A DNA stretch of 64,000 bases from Chromobacterium rhizoryzae (GCF_020544465.1 NZ_CP066126.1:496001-560000), one strand, 5' to 3'. Shown: positions 49,857-58,955, counted from the first letter of the stretch. The notes: generated by a model from the sequence alone, not told the origin. Program-made: numbers and translations.

Positions 49857-51674
49857 ATGTTTAAAAAATCATTTCATTGGTTTTTCTGTTTTTTGTTTTT
49901 GGCAATTATATTGCCATTTTTTAGTTTTGCTAGATTTTACCCGTTACCAGATTGGGTTTCTAGCGCAGTAGCATTGACTTTTCTTAGCCTGTGTTTGATC
50001 TGTACTTTGATCGATGACGTAAAGTTGTATCTGAGCCCGTTTGCAATTTCTCTGCTTGCTTTTGCTGTTTTAGGAGTGGCTCAAAATAAATTTGACTCTT
50101 TGGAAATAGGGCTTGTTTTTCTGCTTATTTTTCTGGTGGCATTGTGTATTCCATTTTATTTTGAAAAAAACATATCGACTTTTTTTTATATTCTATCTAG
50201 CTTTGTTTTAGTCAGCTCTCTATTGCAAGCATGCTTGGGCTGGATACAGTTGTTGGGCCTGGCCAGGGAAATGCATGGTTTAGTTTTATTTGATATGAAT
50301 AATCCGGCTGGCAATATTATGGGTAATATTGGGCAGCGGAATCAGTATGCGCAATTCTTGATGTGGGGTTGCCTCTCTGCATGTTATTTACGAGCGATAG
50401 AGCGATTGGGTTGCACGGTTTTTGCTGTGAGCATAGTTGTTTTGGCATTATTGATATCCTGGACTGGTGCCAGGTTGCCTCTGGCGTATAGCTTGGGGGT
50501 GGTTTTATTGGCATGGCTATGGCTGCGGTCAAATTGTAGAAGTTGTGATGTGCGTCGAATGGCTGTGGCTATTGTATTTACAGTTTTTGTGATTATTCTG
50601 ACTCAGTTATTTAGTGGGGAAATTATTGCGTTATTGAGATTTTTGGGAATTGATCTAAATACGCATAGTGGAGTGGAGCGGATTCTAGAAGGCGGGTTGG
50701 GGGCAAGAAGAAGAGTAGAGTGGGCTAAAGCATGGGATGTTTTTATGGAGCATCCTATGCTTGGTGTTGGTCTGGGGGGGTATGCAGCTGAGTCTGTTTG
50801 GGCAGAGGCTTTTTCTGGTTTTCCAAAGGTGCCAGAAAGCTGGCTTTTTACAAATAGCCATAATCTGATTTTCCAGTTGTTGGCGGAAACAGGTGGCATT
50901 GGTTTTTTGATTGTTTTGATGGGGGGTGTTTTTGGTGTTGTGCCTTACTTTAAACGAGGGAAGCAAAGCGCTGAAAATTTACTGCTGATTTCTATTCTGT
51001 CTATGATTTTGATTCATAGCTTGTTTGAGTACCCACTATGGTATCTTCCATTTTTGATTATGCTGATTGTGATTTTTTCAGCTTCTCCTATTTTTAAGTT
51101 CGAGTTAATTGTTAGGCCTGTGCTAAGGCGAGTGCTTATTGTGACCGCTGTTGTAATGTGCTGGACTTATGTGGCTACTAGTATGCCTATTTACTGGGGG
51201 ATTGTGAAATATAGCAAGCCCGCGCCTTTGCTTGGCGATAGATTGGTGGCTGTCAAGGCACTTAACGTAGCCAGCCTGCATCCGTTTTGGGCATGGGATG
51301 CAGATATGGCGCTGGCGAATTATTTGCAGCCCTCCAAAGAGGAACTGCCATTAAAGTTGGCGCTGTTCGAGCGTTTGGCGCGTTATCGGCCTTATCCTAA
51401 TATATTGGTTAAGCTTGCGATTTTGCGTGCTTTAAATGGAGATCCGGATAGAGCGAAGCAAGGGCTTGCAATGGCAATCGCCAGCTACCCTGAGTATGTT
51501 GCGGGTTTTATCGTTGCTCTGAGGATGCGCTCTGAGCCTGAGATCCTACCACTGCGAGAGATGGCGGAAGTTGCTGGACGGGCATATGCCAAATATCCCG
51601 CACATAGTGAGGAGGCTCAGCGTGCAGCAACAATGACCGTGGCCGCGCCCGTGACGCGCAAGCCCTTGTTTTGA
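49857..51674 (+). CDS. PglL/Wzy_C-family O-oligosaccharyltransferase 1
   Basis: A 605-residue polytopic membrane protein with about 11-12 helices of the O-antigen ligase/PglL group: conserved GNIGQRNQYAQFLMW, a large periplasmic loop with the NSHNLIFQLLAETGGIG motif (His of the catalytic HxxxQ-type region) and a C-terminal helical repeat domain. PglL-type ligases transfer lipid-linked glycans onto pilins; adjacency to two pilins supports that. An alternative is an O-antigen ligase. Low-GC coding sequence, unlike its neighbour. Confidence 0.85.
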   Translation: MFKKSFHWFFCFLFLAIILPFFSFARFYPLPDWVSSAVALTFLSLCLICTLIDDVKLYLSPFAISLLAFAVLGVAQNKFDSLEIGLVFLLIFLVALCIPFYFEKNISTFFYILSSFVLVSSLLQACLGWIQLLGLAREMHGLVLFDMNNPAGNIMGNIGQRNQYAQFLMWGCLSACYLRAIERLGCTVFAVSIVVLALLISWTGARLPLAYSLGVVLLAWLWLRSNCRSCDVRRMAVAIVFTVFVIILTQLFSGEIIALLRFLGIDLNTHSGVERILEGGLGARRRVEWAKAWDVFMEHPMLGVGLGGYAAESVWAEAFSGFPKVPESWLFTNSHNLIFQLLAETGGIGFLIVLMGGVFGVVPYFKRGKQSAENLLLISILSMILIHSLFEYPLWYLPFLIMLIVIFSASPIFKFELIVRPVLRRVLIVTAVVMCWTYVATSMPIYWGIVKYSKPAPLLGDRLVAVKALNVASLHPFWAWDADMALANYLQPSKEELPLKLALFERLARYRPYPNILVKLAILRALNGDPDRAKQGLAMAIASYPEYVAGFIVALRMRSEPEILPLREMAEVAGRAYAKYPAHSEEAQRAATMTVAAPVTRKPLF

Positions 51675-51749
51675 CCGCCAGGATCCGGTTTGTTTGAGCG
51701 CCTGCTTGCGGTATCCTGCGTCCTCCATCTAGCAAACGACTGCCGTAAT

Positions 51750-53534
51750 ATGAGCGCTCAAAGATTTTCCACATTCCTGGCGATGCTGGCCCTATGCCTC
51801 ATCGCCATCCTGCCTTTCGCCTCGCGCATCCACTATGTGCCGCTGCCGCAGTGGTTTGGCGAAATCAATGTGGTCTGGCTGCTGCTGGCGGCGGCGGTCT
51901 TCTTGTTGCCTAGCGGATCGTTATTCCGCTACATGCCGCGCAGCGCCTGGTGGTGTCTGGCCATGGGCCTGCTGTGGGCCGGGCAGCCGTTCTGGGTGGA
52001 GGCCTTGTTCCCCGGGATGAATTACGCCACCGCCTTGGCCTGGCTGGCTGCGGGCTTGCTCGCGGCGGTCACCGTGTCCTTGCGCGAGGAAATGGGGGAG
52101 CGGCCGTTCGCGGTCTGGTTGGCCTGGGCCTTGATTGTGGGCGGCTTGGTGCAGGCGGCGATAGGCGTGGCTCAGTTGACCGGTTACGCCGCGGAGCTGG
52201 GCTTGTTTTACGATGGCTCGCATCCTACCAGTAATATTTTTGGCCATATCGGCCAGCGCAATCAATACGCGCATTATTTGATGTGGTCGGTAGTGGCCGG
52301 CGTGTATTTGTACGCGGCCGGCCGGCTGCCGCGTTGGGGTTTGGCGATACTGGTGCTCGGCCTGGCCTTGATGTTGGGCTGGGCAGGTTCGCGAACCATT
52401 CTATTGTACTTGGTGGCTTTGTCCGGTCTGGCCGCGCTGTGGCATTGGCGCATCGGCAGCGCGGAGTCGCGCCGGATGCTGTGGGCGATGTGGTTGTCTT
52501 GCCTGGTAGTATTGGCGATGCAGTTCGCCCTGCCTTGGTTCAATCAGCTGATTTCCTGGCTGACGCATGAAAACTTGCAGAATACTTCCGGCCTGGCCCG
52601 TCTGGCGGCCAATGGCGACGATATGGGTTCGCGGCGTTTCGCCGAAATGCACAAAGCATGGTTGAGCTTCCAGTCGCATCCGCTGACGGGGGTGGGTTGG
52701 TCGCAGTTTGCCGCGGAGAGCGTGCGTTTGCAGCCTCTGCCGCAATTCGCCGCATCCGGCTTCAACAGCGGCTTGTTCACCAATTCCCATAACCTGGTGC
52801 TGCAATTGCTGGCCGAGATGGGCGGCGTGGCCACCTTATTGATCGTCGGCGGTTTTGCCTGGGCGCTGTGGCCGTTCTTTGGCCGACGCGCCACTCTGGA
52901 AGGGGTGTTGGCTTTGGGCTGCCTGGCGGTGACGCTGACGCACAGCATGTTGGAGTATCCGCTGTGGTATTACTACTTCCTGGCAATGCTGGTGATCTTC
53001 GCCGCAATGGCGCCGCGCGGCGATAGGCAATTGGCTTGGCCGCTGCGTCTGCCGCTGTTCGCGGCGCTGGTCTGGGTGGGTTGGCTGTCGATCAGCAGTC
53101 TGTCGATGTTCTGGGAGCTGGTGGGCTTGTATACGCCGACCAATGACGCCAAGCGCGATGCAACGCGGATGGAGCGTCTGATCGAGATCGCGGACACCAA
53201 GCCGCTGTTCGCCTACCATGCGCTTTACACCGTGGACGACTACTTGAAAGTAGGGCCGGAGCAACTTGAGCGCAAGCTGACGCTGGAGAACCGGCTGACC
53301 GCGTTCCGTCCTTATCCGGAAGTGATGCTGAAGCGCGCGCAGTTGGAAATCTTGGCGGGGAGGCAGGTTCAGGCGGAGCAGACCTTGCGGACGACGCTGG
53401 CATCGTTCCCCACTTACGCCGGCGTGTTTCTGGGTACGCTGGACGATGACAGGGCTGAATGGGAACCCCTGCGCGCAGTGGCCCGCGAGGCCTACGCCAA
53501 GCTGCCGGCCAAGTACCAGACCATGTTGGAGTAA
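51750..53534 (+). CDS. PglL/Wzy_C-family O-oligosaccharyltransferase 2
   Basis: A 594-residue paralogue of the preceding gene: same topology, GHIGQRNQYAHYLMW and NSHNLVLQLLAEMGGVA in the same relative places, followed by a cytoplasmic/periplasmic tail (LTLENRLTAFRPYPEVMLKRAQ). Unlike the first copy its composition matches the chromosome. ATG 51750 is preferred over 51690. It is followed by a bidirectional terminator. It may be the resident ligase and copy 1 the acquired one, or the reverse. Confidence 0.87.
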   Translation: MSAQRFSTFLAMLALCLIAILPFASRIHYVPLPQWFGEINVVWLLLAAAVFLLPSGSLFRYMPRSAWWCLAMGLLWAGQPFWVEALFPGMNYATALAWLAAGLLAAVTVSLREEMGERPFAVWLAWALIVGGLVQAAIGVAQLTGYAAELGLFYDGSHPTSNIFGHIGQRNQYAHYLMWSVVAGVYLYAAGRLPRWGLAILVLGLALMLGWAGSRTILLYLVALSGLAALWHWRIGSAESRRMLWAMWLSCLVVLAMQFALPWFNQLISWLTHENLQNTSGLARLAANGDDMGSRRFAEMHKAWLSFQSHPLTGVGWSQFAAESVRLQPLPQFAASGFNSGLFTNSHNLVLQLLAEMGGVATLLIVGGFAWALWPFFGRRATLEGVLALGCLAVTLTHSMLEYPLWYYYFLAMLVIFAAMAPRGDRQLAWPLRLPLFAALVWVGWLSISSLSMFWELVGLYTPTNDAKRDATRMERLIEIADTKPLFAYHALYTVDDYLKVGPEQLERKLTLENRLTAFRPYPEVMLKRAQLEILAGRQVQAEQTLRTTLASFPTYAGVFLGTLDDDRAEWEPLRAVAREAYAKLPAKYQTMLE

Positions 53535-53560
53535 GCGCTTTCTAGTGCTCGGGACACAAA

Positions 53561-53590
53561 AAAACCACAGGCTGAGGCCTGTGGTTTTTT
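53561..53590. terminator. Bidirectional terminator between ligase 2 and rpoH
   Basis: 8-bp stem (53565-53572 with 53577-53584), TGAG loop, A run left and TTTTTT right. Confidence 0.9.
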
Positions 53591-53606
53591 ATTGAGCGGA
53601 AGACGC

Positions 53607-54470
53607 TTAGCCTTCTATCACCACGCCTTGGCTGAGCGCGGTCTTCATTTTGCCCAAAGCCTTGGCTTCGATCTGGCGGATGCGCTCGGCGGACACGCCG
53701 AATTCGGCGGCCAGCTCGTGCAGCGTGGAGCCGCTGTCGTCGGCCAGCCAGCGCGCTTCAACGATGCGGCGGCTGCGCGGGTCCAGCGTGGCCAAAGCCT
53801 GTTGCAGGCCTTCGGTCTGCAGATGGTCGAACGCGCGGCGCTCCATCTCGCGGGTGGGCTCATTGTGATGATCGGCCAGCCAGTCGATCGGCGCGTAGCC
53901 GTCGTCGTCGTTGTCGTCCGCCAGCAAGGCGATGTCCTGACCGCTCATGCGGGTTTCCATCTCGCGGACTTCTTCCGGCTTGACGCCCAGATCGGCAGCG
54001 ATTTGGCGGGCCTCGTTTTCCGACAGCGCGGAGAAACTGCTCTTCATGCTGCGCAGGTTGAAGAATAGCTTGCGCTGAGGCTTGGTGGTGGCGATGCGCA
54101 CCAGGCGCCAGTTGCGCAGGATGAATTCGTGAATCTCGGCCTTGATCCAGTGCACGGCAAAGGAAAACAGGCGCACGCCGCGATCGGGTTCGAAGCGTTT
54201 GACGGCTTTCATCAGGCCGATATTGCCTTCCTGAATCAAGTCGGCTTGCGGCAGGCCGTATCCGGAGTAGCCGCGGGAAATCGATACCACCACGCGCAGG
54301 TGCGAGAGCACCAGCTGGCGCGCGGCCTCCAGGTCGTTTTGCTCCTGGAAGCGCGTTGCAAGCTCGTTTTCCTGCTCAGGCGTCAGCATGGGTACGCTGT
54401 TCACAGCTTGGATGTATTGCTCCAGGCTGCCGCTGGTGGACGGGACGGGCAAAGCAAATGTTGTGGTCAT
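53607..54470 (-). CDS. rpoH: Heat-shock sigma factor RpoH (sigma-32)
   Basis: Alternative sigma factor of the heat-shock response, 287 residues. Region 1.2/2 (LEQYIQAVNSVPMLTPEQENELATRF; DLIQEGNIGLMKAVKRFEPDRGVRLFSFAVHWIKAEI), the RpoH-specific box QRKLFFNLR, and region 4 HTH (TLHELAAEFGVSAERIRQIEAKALGKMK). SD AAGGAGGT is unusually complete. A CIRCE element lies upstream, so HrcA probably represses it. In E. coli rpoH follows ftsYEX, as here. Confidence 0.97.
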   Translation of the reverse strand: MTTTFALPVPSTSGSLEQYIQAVNSVPMLTPEQENELATRFQEQNDLEAARQLVLSHLRVVVSISRGYSGYGLPQADLIQEGNIGLMKAVKRFEPDRGVRLFSFAVHWIKAEIHEFILRNWRLVRIATTKPQRKLFFNLRSMKSSFSALSENEARQIAADLGVKPEEVREMETRMSGQDIALLADDNDDDGYAPIDWLADHHNEPTREMERRAFDHLQTEGLQQALATLDPRSRRIVEARWLADDSGSTLHELAAEFGVSAERIRQIEAKALGKMKTALSQGVVIEG

Positions 54471-54501
54471 CTGTATAACTACCTCCTTGGGTAGTGATAT
54501 G

Positions 54502-54528
54502 TTAGCACTCGTATATGGAGAGTGCTAG
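54502..54528 (-). promoter_or_regulatory. CIRCE (HrcA operator) upstream of rpoH
   Basis: TTAGCACTC (54502-54510), 9 bases, GAGTGCTAG (54520-54528): one mismatch from the consensus TTAGCACTC-N9-GAGTGCTAA. It is 31 bp before the rpoH start codon. Confidence 0.88.
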
Positions 54529-54655
54529 CAATGAAAGGTTCCAGCGCCAATGATTTTTTCTATCGTCTCGATAGTAGCGCAGCCGGTGCGCCGACGCCGT
54601 TTGCTCTGATTAACAGTTGTTGCGCCGCTTACATGCGCGTGCAAACGGCCGCGTT

Positions 54656-55564
54656 TCATTTGGGTTCTATCTTGCGCAGATGATGGTCGGAGGCGAGGCG
54701 GGCGCCCAGCATCGCCAGCAGGGCGGAGACGGCGACGGCGACTGCCAGTTCGATCGGGTTCAGATTGCGCAGTTCCACCCGTTCGCCGTACAACTGGGCG
54801 AATTCGCGAATCGCCGGATTGGCCACCGAGGTCAGCCAACCGGTCAGCGCCCAGGCGGCCAAGCCGGCCAGGATGCCTTGCCACATCGCGTGGTACATGA
54901 AGGGGCGGCGGATGAAACTGTCCGGCGCGCCTATCAATTTGGACACCTCGATTTCGTCCTGGCGCGCCAGGATTTGCATCCGGATCGCGTTATTGGTCAC
55001 CAGCACCAGCGCCAGGCCCAGGGCGATGGCCATGAACCAGGTCAGATGCTTGCCCATTTCCACCATGCCGTACAAACGTTTGGCCCAGTCCGCGTCGAAT
55101 TGCGCCTGTTCCACCATGGGCAGGCCGGAGAGCTCTTTTTGCAGCATCTCCAGCTCACGCGGCTCCAGCGCCTTCGGCGTGACCACGAAGGCATCCGGTA
55201 GCGGATTGCTGTCCAGACCGTCGGCCAGGCCCGGCAGGCCGTTGCGCTTTTCCATATCGGCCAGCGCCTTGCTCTTGCTGACGAAGCTGTAGCTCTTGAT
55301 TTTGGGGTGATGCGTCAGCGTGGAGGTCACCGCGGCCAGGTCCGCCTCTTCCGATGACTGTTCCATGAACAGGGTGACTTGTGGCGTGGCGCTCAGCCGG
55401 CCCACCCAGTCTTGCACGCTGCTGACGGCCAGATAAAGCGAGAGCGGCAAGGCCAGCGCCAGCGACAGCATCAGCAAGGTCAGCAAGCTGCCGAAAGGTT
55501 GCCGCAGAATCTTGATCAGCGCGAGTTTGGCACTTTGCCAGTTCAGATAGAGATAATGTTTCAT
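54656..55564 (-). CDS. ftsX: Cell-division protein FtsX
   Basis: Membrane subunit of the FtsEX complex that activates septal peptidoglycan hydrolases, 302 residues. A cytoplasmic N terminus precedes TM1 (LLTLLMLSLALALPLSLYLAVSS), an extracytoplasmic loop and three further helices (WFMAIALGLALVLVTNNAIRM, WQGILAGLAAWALTGWL, LAVAVAVSALLAMLGARLA). ATG 55564 overlaps ftsE's stop by 4 bases. Order ftsY-ftsE-ftsX-rpoH as in E. coli. Confidence 0.95.
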   Translation of the reverse strand: MKHYLYLNWQSAKLALIKILRQPFGSLLTLLMLSLALALPLSLYLAVSSVQDWVGRLSATPQVTLFMEQSSEEADLAAVTSTLTHHPKIKSYSFVSKSKALADMEKRNGLPGLADGLDSNPLPDAFVVTPKALEPRELEMLQKELSGLPMVEQAQFDADWAKRLYGMVEMGKHLTWFMAIALGLALVLVTNNAIRMQILARQDEIEVSKLIGAPDSFIRRPFMYHAMWQGILAGLAAWALTGWLTSVANPAIREFAQLYGERVELRNLNPIELAVAVAVSALLAMLGARLASDHHLRKIEPK

Positions 55565-56214
55565 GCGGCAAATTGTCCTTCCCGCAGGCGAATGATTCGG
55601 CGGCCGTAGTCTTCCATCAGGGTCTCGTCGTGAGCGGAGATCAATACGGTGACGCCCACTTGGTGGAAGGATTTGAACAATTCCATGATGTCCAGCGCAT
55701 AGGCGCGGTCCAGGTTGGCGGAAGGTTCGTCGGCCAGCAGGATGCTGGGGCGGTGCACCACGGCGCGGGCGATGCACAGGCGCTGCTGCTCGCCGCCTGA
55801 CAGGCGGATCGGCATGCTCTTTTCCTTGCCGAGCAGGCCGACTTTGTCCAGCGCGGCGCGCACGCGCTTGGCCGCGTCGCGGCGATCGAAGCCGATGATG
55901 TCCAGCGGCAGCATCACGTTGTCGAACACGCTGCGGTCGAACAGGATCTTGTGGTCCTGAAACACCAGGCCGATGTGCTGGCGCACATAGGGGATCTGGC
56001 TGGAGCGCAGCTTGGACAGGTTCTGGCCGTTGACGACGACGCCGCCCGCGGTGGCGCGCTCTATGCCGGCGATCAGCTTGAGCAAGGTGGACTTGCCGGC
56101 GCCGGAATGGCCGGCGAGGAAGACCATCTCGCCGGTGTCGATGTTGAAAGACAGGTTTTTCAGAGCTTCATTGCCACCTGGGTAGCGCTTGGTGACCTGG
56201 TCGAACTGGATCAT
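55561..56214 (-). CDS. ftsE: Cell-division ATPase FtsE
   Basis: ABC ATPase partner of FtsX, 217 residues. Walker A GHSGAGKST, signature LSGGEQQRLCIARA, Walker B ILLADEPSANLDRA, H-loop ISAHDE. The N terminus MIQFDQVTKRYPGGNEALKNLSF is typical. ATG 56214; translationally coupled to ftsX. Confidence 0.96.
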   Translation of the reverse strand: MIQFDQVTKRYPGGNEALKNLSFNIDTGEMVFLAGHSGAGKSTLLKLIAGIERATAGGVVVNGQNLSKLRSSQIPYVRQHIGLVFQDHKILFDRSVFDNVMLPLDIIGFDRRDAAKRVRAALDKVGLLGKEKSMPIRLSGGEQQRLCIARAVVHRPSILLADEPSANLDRAYALDIMELFKSFHQVGVTVLISAHDETLMEDYGRRIIRLREGQFAA

Positions 56215-56274
56215 TATTCTGTTCCCGCGTTAGCTGGTGACGGCAAGAGTGAGAGCTTGCAATGGCTGATGCGT

Positions 56275-57432
56275 TCAGTCGAACAGCGCGTCGATGTAGT
56301 CCTTGGCCTTGAACGGCCGCAGGTCGTCTATGCTTTCGCCCACGCCGACAAAACGCAGCGGAACCGGACGTTGCTTGGCGATGGCCGCGATCACGCCGCC
56401 CTTGGCCGTGCCGTCCAGCTTGCTCAGAATCAGCCCGGTCAGGCCGAGGGCGTCGTCGAAGGTCTTGACCTGGGTGATGGCGTTCTGGCCGATATTGGCG
56501 TCCAGCACCAGGATGATTTCATGCGGCGCGTCGGGCAAGGCTTTCTGGATCACCCGCTTCACCTTCTTGATTTCCTCCATCAGGTGCAACTGGGTGGGCA
56601 GGCGGCCGGCGGTGTCGGCCAGCACGATGTCGATGCCGCGGGCGACCGCGGCCTGGATCGCGTCATAGCAGACGGCGGCGGAGTCGCCGCCTTGCTGGGC
56701 GATCACGGTGACGTTGTTGCGTTCGCCCCAGGCCATCAGCTGTTCGCGCGCGGCGGCGCGGAAGGTGTCGCCGGCGGCGAGCAGCACGCTCTTGCCCTGG
56801 CTCTGGTAGTACTTGGCCAGCTTGCCTATCGACGTGGTCTTGCCGGCGCCGTTGACGCCGGCCATCATGATGACGAAAGGTTTCTTGCCGCTGACGTCCA
56901 GCGGCTTTTCCAGCGGCGAGATCAGGTCGCCGAGCGAATCCTTCAACGCGTCTTTCAGTTCCGAGGCGTCTTTCAGTCCTTTCAGCGAAACGCGCTCGCG
57001 CACGTCGCCAAGCAGGTGCAAGGTGGCGTCCACCCCCATGTCGGCGGTGAGCAGCACGGTTTCCAGCTCTTCGTACAGCTCCTCGTCTATCTTGCCGCCG
57101 CCAAACAGGCCGGCCAGGGATTTGCCCAGCTTGTCGCGGGTTTTGGACAGCCCGGCCTTCAGGCGTTCGGCCCAGCTCATTTTCTTCAGCGAAAGCGGCT
57201 CGGCTTCAAGCGGCTCGGCCGCCGGCGGCGAAGCCGGTGCGATGGGGGCGGGCGTCGGGGGCGTCGGCTCGGGCTGCGCTTGCGGCGGCTCGGGTGTCCG
57301 CGTTTCGGACTGGGTGGCTGGCGCGCCCGCATCGGGCAGCGCGGTGGGCTGAATATCGGCCGTCGGCTCCGCAGGGGCGGTTGCCGGAGGCGTGGGCTCG
57401 GATTGGGTTTTTCTTTTGAAGAAGCTAAACAT
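56275..57432 (-). CDS. ftsY: Signal-recognition-particle receptor FtsY
   Basis: GTPase receptor for SRP, 385 residues. An N-terminal ~85-residue Pro/Ala/Glu-rich A domain leads into the NG domain: GVNGAGKTTSIGKLAKYY (G1), DTAGRLPTQ (G3), LSKLDGTAKGG (G4). The A domain is Pro-rich rather than strongly acidic as in E. coli FtsY. Heads the ftsYEX genes; divergent from rsmD. Confidence 0.96.
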   Translation of the reverse strand: MFSFFKRKTQSEPTPPATAPAEPTADIQPTALPDAGAPATQSETRTPEPPQAQPEPTPPTPAPIAPASPPAAEPLEAEPLSLKKMSWAERLKAGLSKTRDKLGKSLAGLFGGGKIDEELYEELETVLLTADMGVDATLHLLGDVRERVSLKGLKDASELKDALKDSLGDLISPLEKPLDVSGKKPFVIMMAGVNGAGKTTSIGKLAKYYQSQGKSVLLAAGDTFRAAAREQLMAWGERNNVTVIAQQGGDSAAVCYDAIQAAVARGIDIVLADTAGRLPTQLHLMEEIKKVKRVIQKALPDAPHEIILVLDANIGQNAITQVKTFDDALGLTGLILSKLDGTAKGGVIAAIAKQRPVPLRFVGVGESIDDLRPFKAKDYIDALFD

Positions 57433-57669
57433 GCGTAAAGGCCGGCGGAATTCGGTAAATGGCTAAATTGTATCCTCAAATGGAGGTGCTTACCCAATTG
57501 TTGCTGCGCGGCGGGAGACGGAGGCGTCGCATCGTTGAAATCTATATATAAGGAATAGACGGCTTTTTGTGGCGTGAGCGGCGACAGATGGCGGCCGGTT
57601 TGCGCGACAATGAGGCGCGACGGCGCGGATCGGGTTACACTCAGCCCCTTGTTTTTTGAGCTTGGAATT

Positions 57670-58227
57670 ATGAGTCAGTCGCGTAACACGGTCAGAATCA
57701 TCGGTGGCGAGTATCGGCGCCGGCTATTGCCGTTTCCCGACGCTCAGGGTTTACGGCCAACGCCGGACCGTGTGCGGGAGACTTTGTTTAACTGGTTGGG
57801 CCAGCAACTGTACGGCAAATCCTGCCTGGATCTTTTCGCCGGAAGCGGGGCTCTGGGCTTTGAGGCGGCTTCGCGCGAGGCGCGGCGCGTGGTGATGGTG
57901 GAGAAATCCCGCGTGGTGGCCGAGTCCTTGAAAGCCAACCGGCAGTTATTGTCCGCCGCGAGCATCGATGTGGCGCAGTTCGATGCCCTGGCCTATCTGA
58001 AGGGCTGCCGCGATCGTTTCGACGTCGTCTTCGTCGATCCGCCGTTCGACACCGATTTGCTGACGCAGGTTTTGCCTTTGCTGGCTCAGGTGATGAGCGA
58101 GGACGGCCTGGCGTATATCGAAAGCCGCCGTTGGCCCGAAGAGCTGCCGGGCTGGGAGGTGCTGAAGCGGGCCAAGGCCGGTCAGGTGCACTACGGTTTG
58201 CTGCGCCGGGCGGCGGAGCCGGCCTGA
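57670..58227 (+). CDS. rsmD: 16S rRNA m2G966 methyltransferase RsmD
   Basis: 185-residue RsmD: N-terminal RIIGGEYRRRLLPFPDAQGLRPTPDRVRETLFNWL, SAM motif LDLFAGSGALGFEAASR and catalytic DPPF in DVVFVDPPFDTDLL. The ATG at 57670 fits the family; the longer 57574 frame does not. Divergent from ftsY as in E. coli. In many proteobacteria coaD follows; here a ferredoxin gene comes next. Confidence 0.95.
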   Translation: MSQSRNTVRIIGGEYRRRLLPFPDAQGLRPTPDRVRETLFNWLGQQLYGKSCLDLFAGSGALGFEAASREARRVVMVEKSRVVAESLKANRQLLSAASIDVAQFDALAYLKGCRDRFDVVFVDPPFDTDLLTQVLPLLAQVMSEDGLAYIESRRWPEELPGWEVLKRAKAGQVHYGLLRRAAEPA

Positions 58228-58331
58228 GCGGTTTGCCTGCAGTCAGTCTCATAAATATATAACGGGGCGAACTTGCGAGCCCGACTGTCGGGTGACAAAA
58301 TTCATGTTGTGGAATACTTGAGGAATTTACT

Positions 58332-58583
58332 ATGTCTTTGATGATTACCGACGAATGCATCAACTGCGACGTCTGTGAGCCGGAGTGCCCCAATAACGCG
58401 ATTTCCCAAGGCGAGGAAATCTATCAAATCGACCCCAATCTGTGCACCCAGTGCGTCGGCCACTACGACGAGCCGCAATGCCAGCAGGTCTGTCCGGTCG
58501 ATTGCATCCCTCTGGATCCGTCTCACGAGGAGACTCAAGAGGTCTTGCATCAGAAGTATCTGCGGATATCCGGCCAGGCGTGA
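58332..58583 (+). CDS. YfhL-type 2[4Fe-4S] ferredoxin
   Basis: An 83-residue ferredoxin with two 4Fe-4S motifs: CINCDVCEPEC (C-x2-C-x2-C-x3-C) and CTQCVGHYDEPQCQQVCPVDC, the second with the family's characteristic insert. Alvin/YfhL-type ferredoxins act in iron-sulfur or tRNA-modification electron transfer in the cytoplasm. It stands just before a tRNA array with a terminator between. Confidence 0.92.
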   Translation: MSLMITDECINCDVCEPECPNNAISQGEEIYQIDPNLCTQCVGHYDEPQCQQVCPVDCIPLDPSHEETQEVLHQKYLRISGQA

Positions 58584-58610
58584 CGCGCTAAGTTTTTGAA
58601 TTTATTGGAA

Positions 58611-58642
58611 GCGCCCCGGGTTTGCCGGGGCGCTTTGCTTTT
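58611..58642 (+). terminator. Terminator of the ferredoxin gene
   Basis: 9-bp GC stem (58611-58619 with 58625-58633), 5-base loop, T-rich tail. Confidence 0.85.
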
Positions 58643-58678
58643 GCGGGCAAAATAATTAGAAAAAAATGCAAAAACCGG

Positions 58679-58707
58679 TTGACGGCCATCGGGGCTATCT
58701 ATAATAT
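58679..58707 (+). promoter_or_regulatory. Promoter of the tRNA-Tyr-Gly-Thr-tuf unit
   Basis: -35 TTGACG at 58679-58684 with -10 TATAAT at 58700-58705 (15-base spacer) or TAATAT at 58702-58707 (17). The upstream A7-TGC-A5 element (58660-58674) matches the tRNA-Lys promoter. Confidence 0.75.
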
Positions 58708-58721
58708 TCGGGTCTCTTTCA

Positions 58722-58806
58722 GGAGGGATTCCCGAGCGGTCAAAGGGATCAGACTGTAAATCTGACGGCTCTGCCTTCGAAGGTTCGAATCCTTCTCCCT
58801 CCACCA
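58722..58806 (+). tRNA. tRNA-Tyr (GTA)
   Basis: 85-nt class II tRNA with long variable arm and encoded CCA; anticodon loop CTGTAAA, anticodon GTA. Confidence 0.97.
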
Positions 58807-58859
58807 GAATTTAGCGTCTTGGCGTGTGCGATGAAAGTCGCTCGAGGTTGTTGTTGCAG

Positions 58860-58933
58860 GCGGGTGTAGCTCAATGGTAGAGCAGAAGCCTTCCAAGCTT
58901 ACGACGAGGGTTCGATTCCCTTCACCCGCTCCA
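58860..58933 (+). tRNA. tRNA-Gly (TCC)
   Basis: 74-nt cloverleaf with CCA; acceptor GCGGGTG/CACCCGC; anticodon TCC. Confidence 0.97.
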
Positions 58934-58955
58934 AGCGTGTAGCCTGTTTTAAAGG

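Larger units (their letters stand above)
48760..51665. other. AT-rich segment with pilin and first glycan-ligase genes
   Basis: Base composition drops abruptly relative to both sides (long T/A runs, TTT/ATT/AAA codons common), covering both pilins and the first PglL-like gene; it recovers sharply before 51750. No IS, tRNA or direct repeat marks the edges that I can see. Confidence 0.65.
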
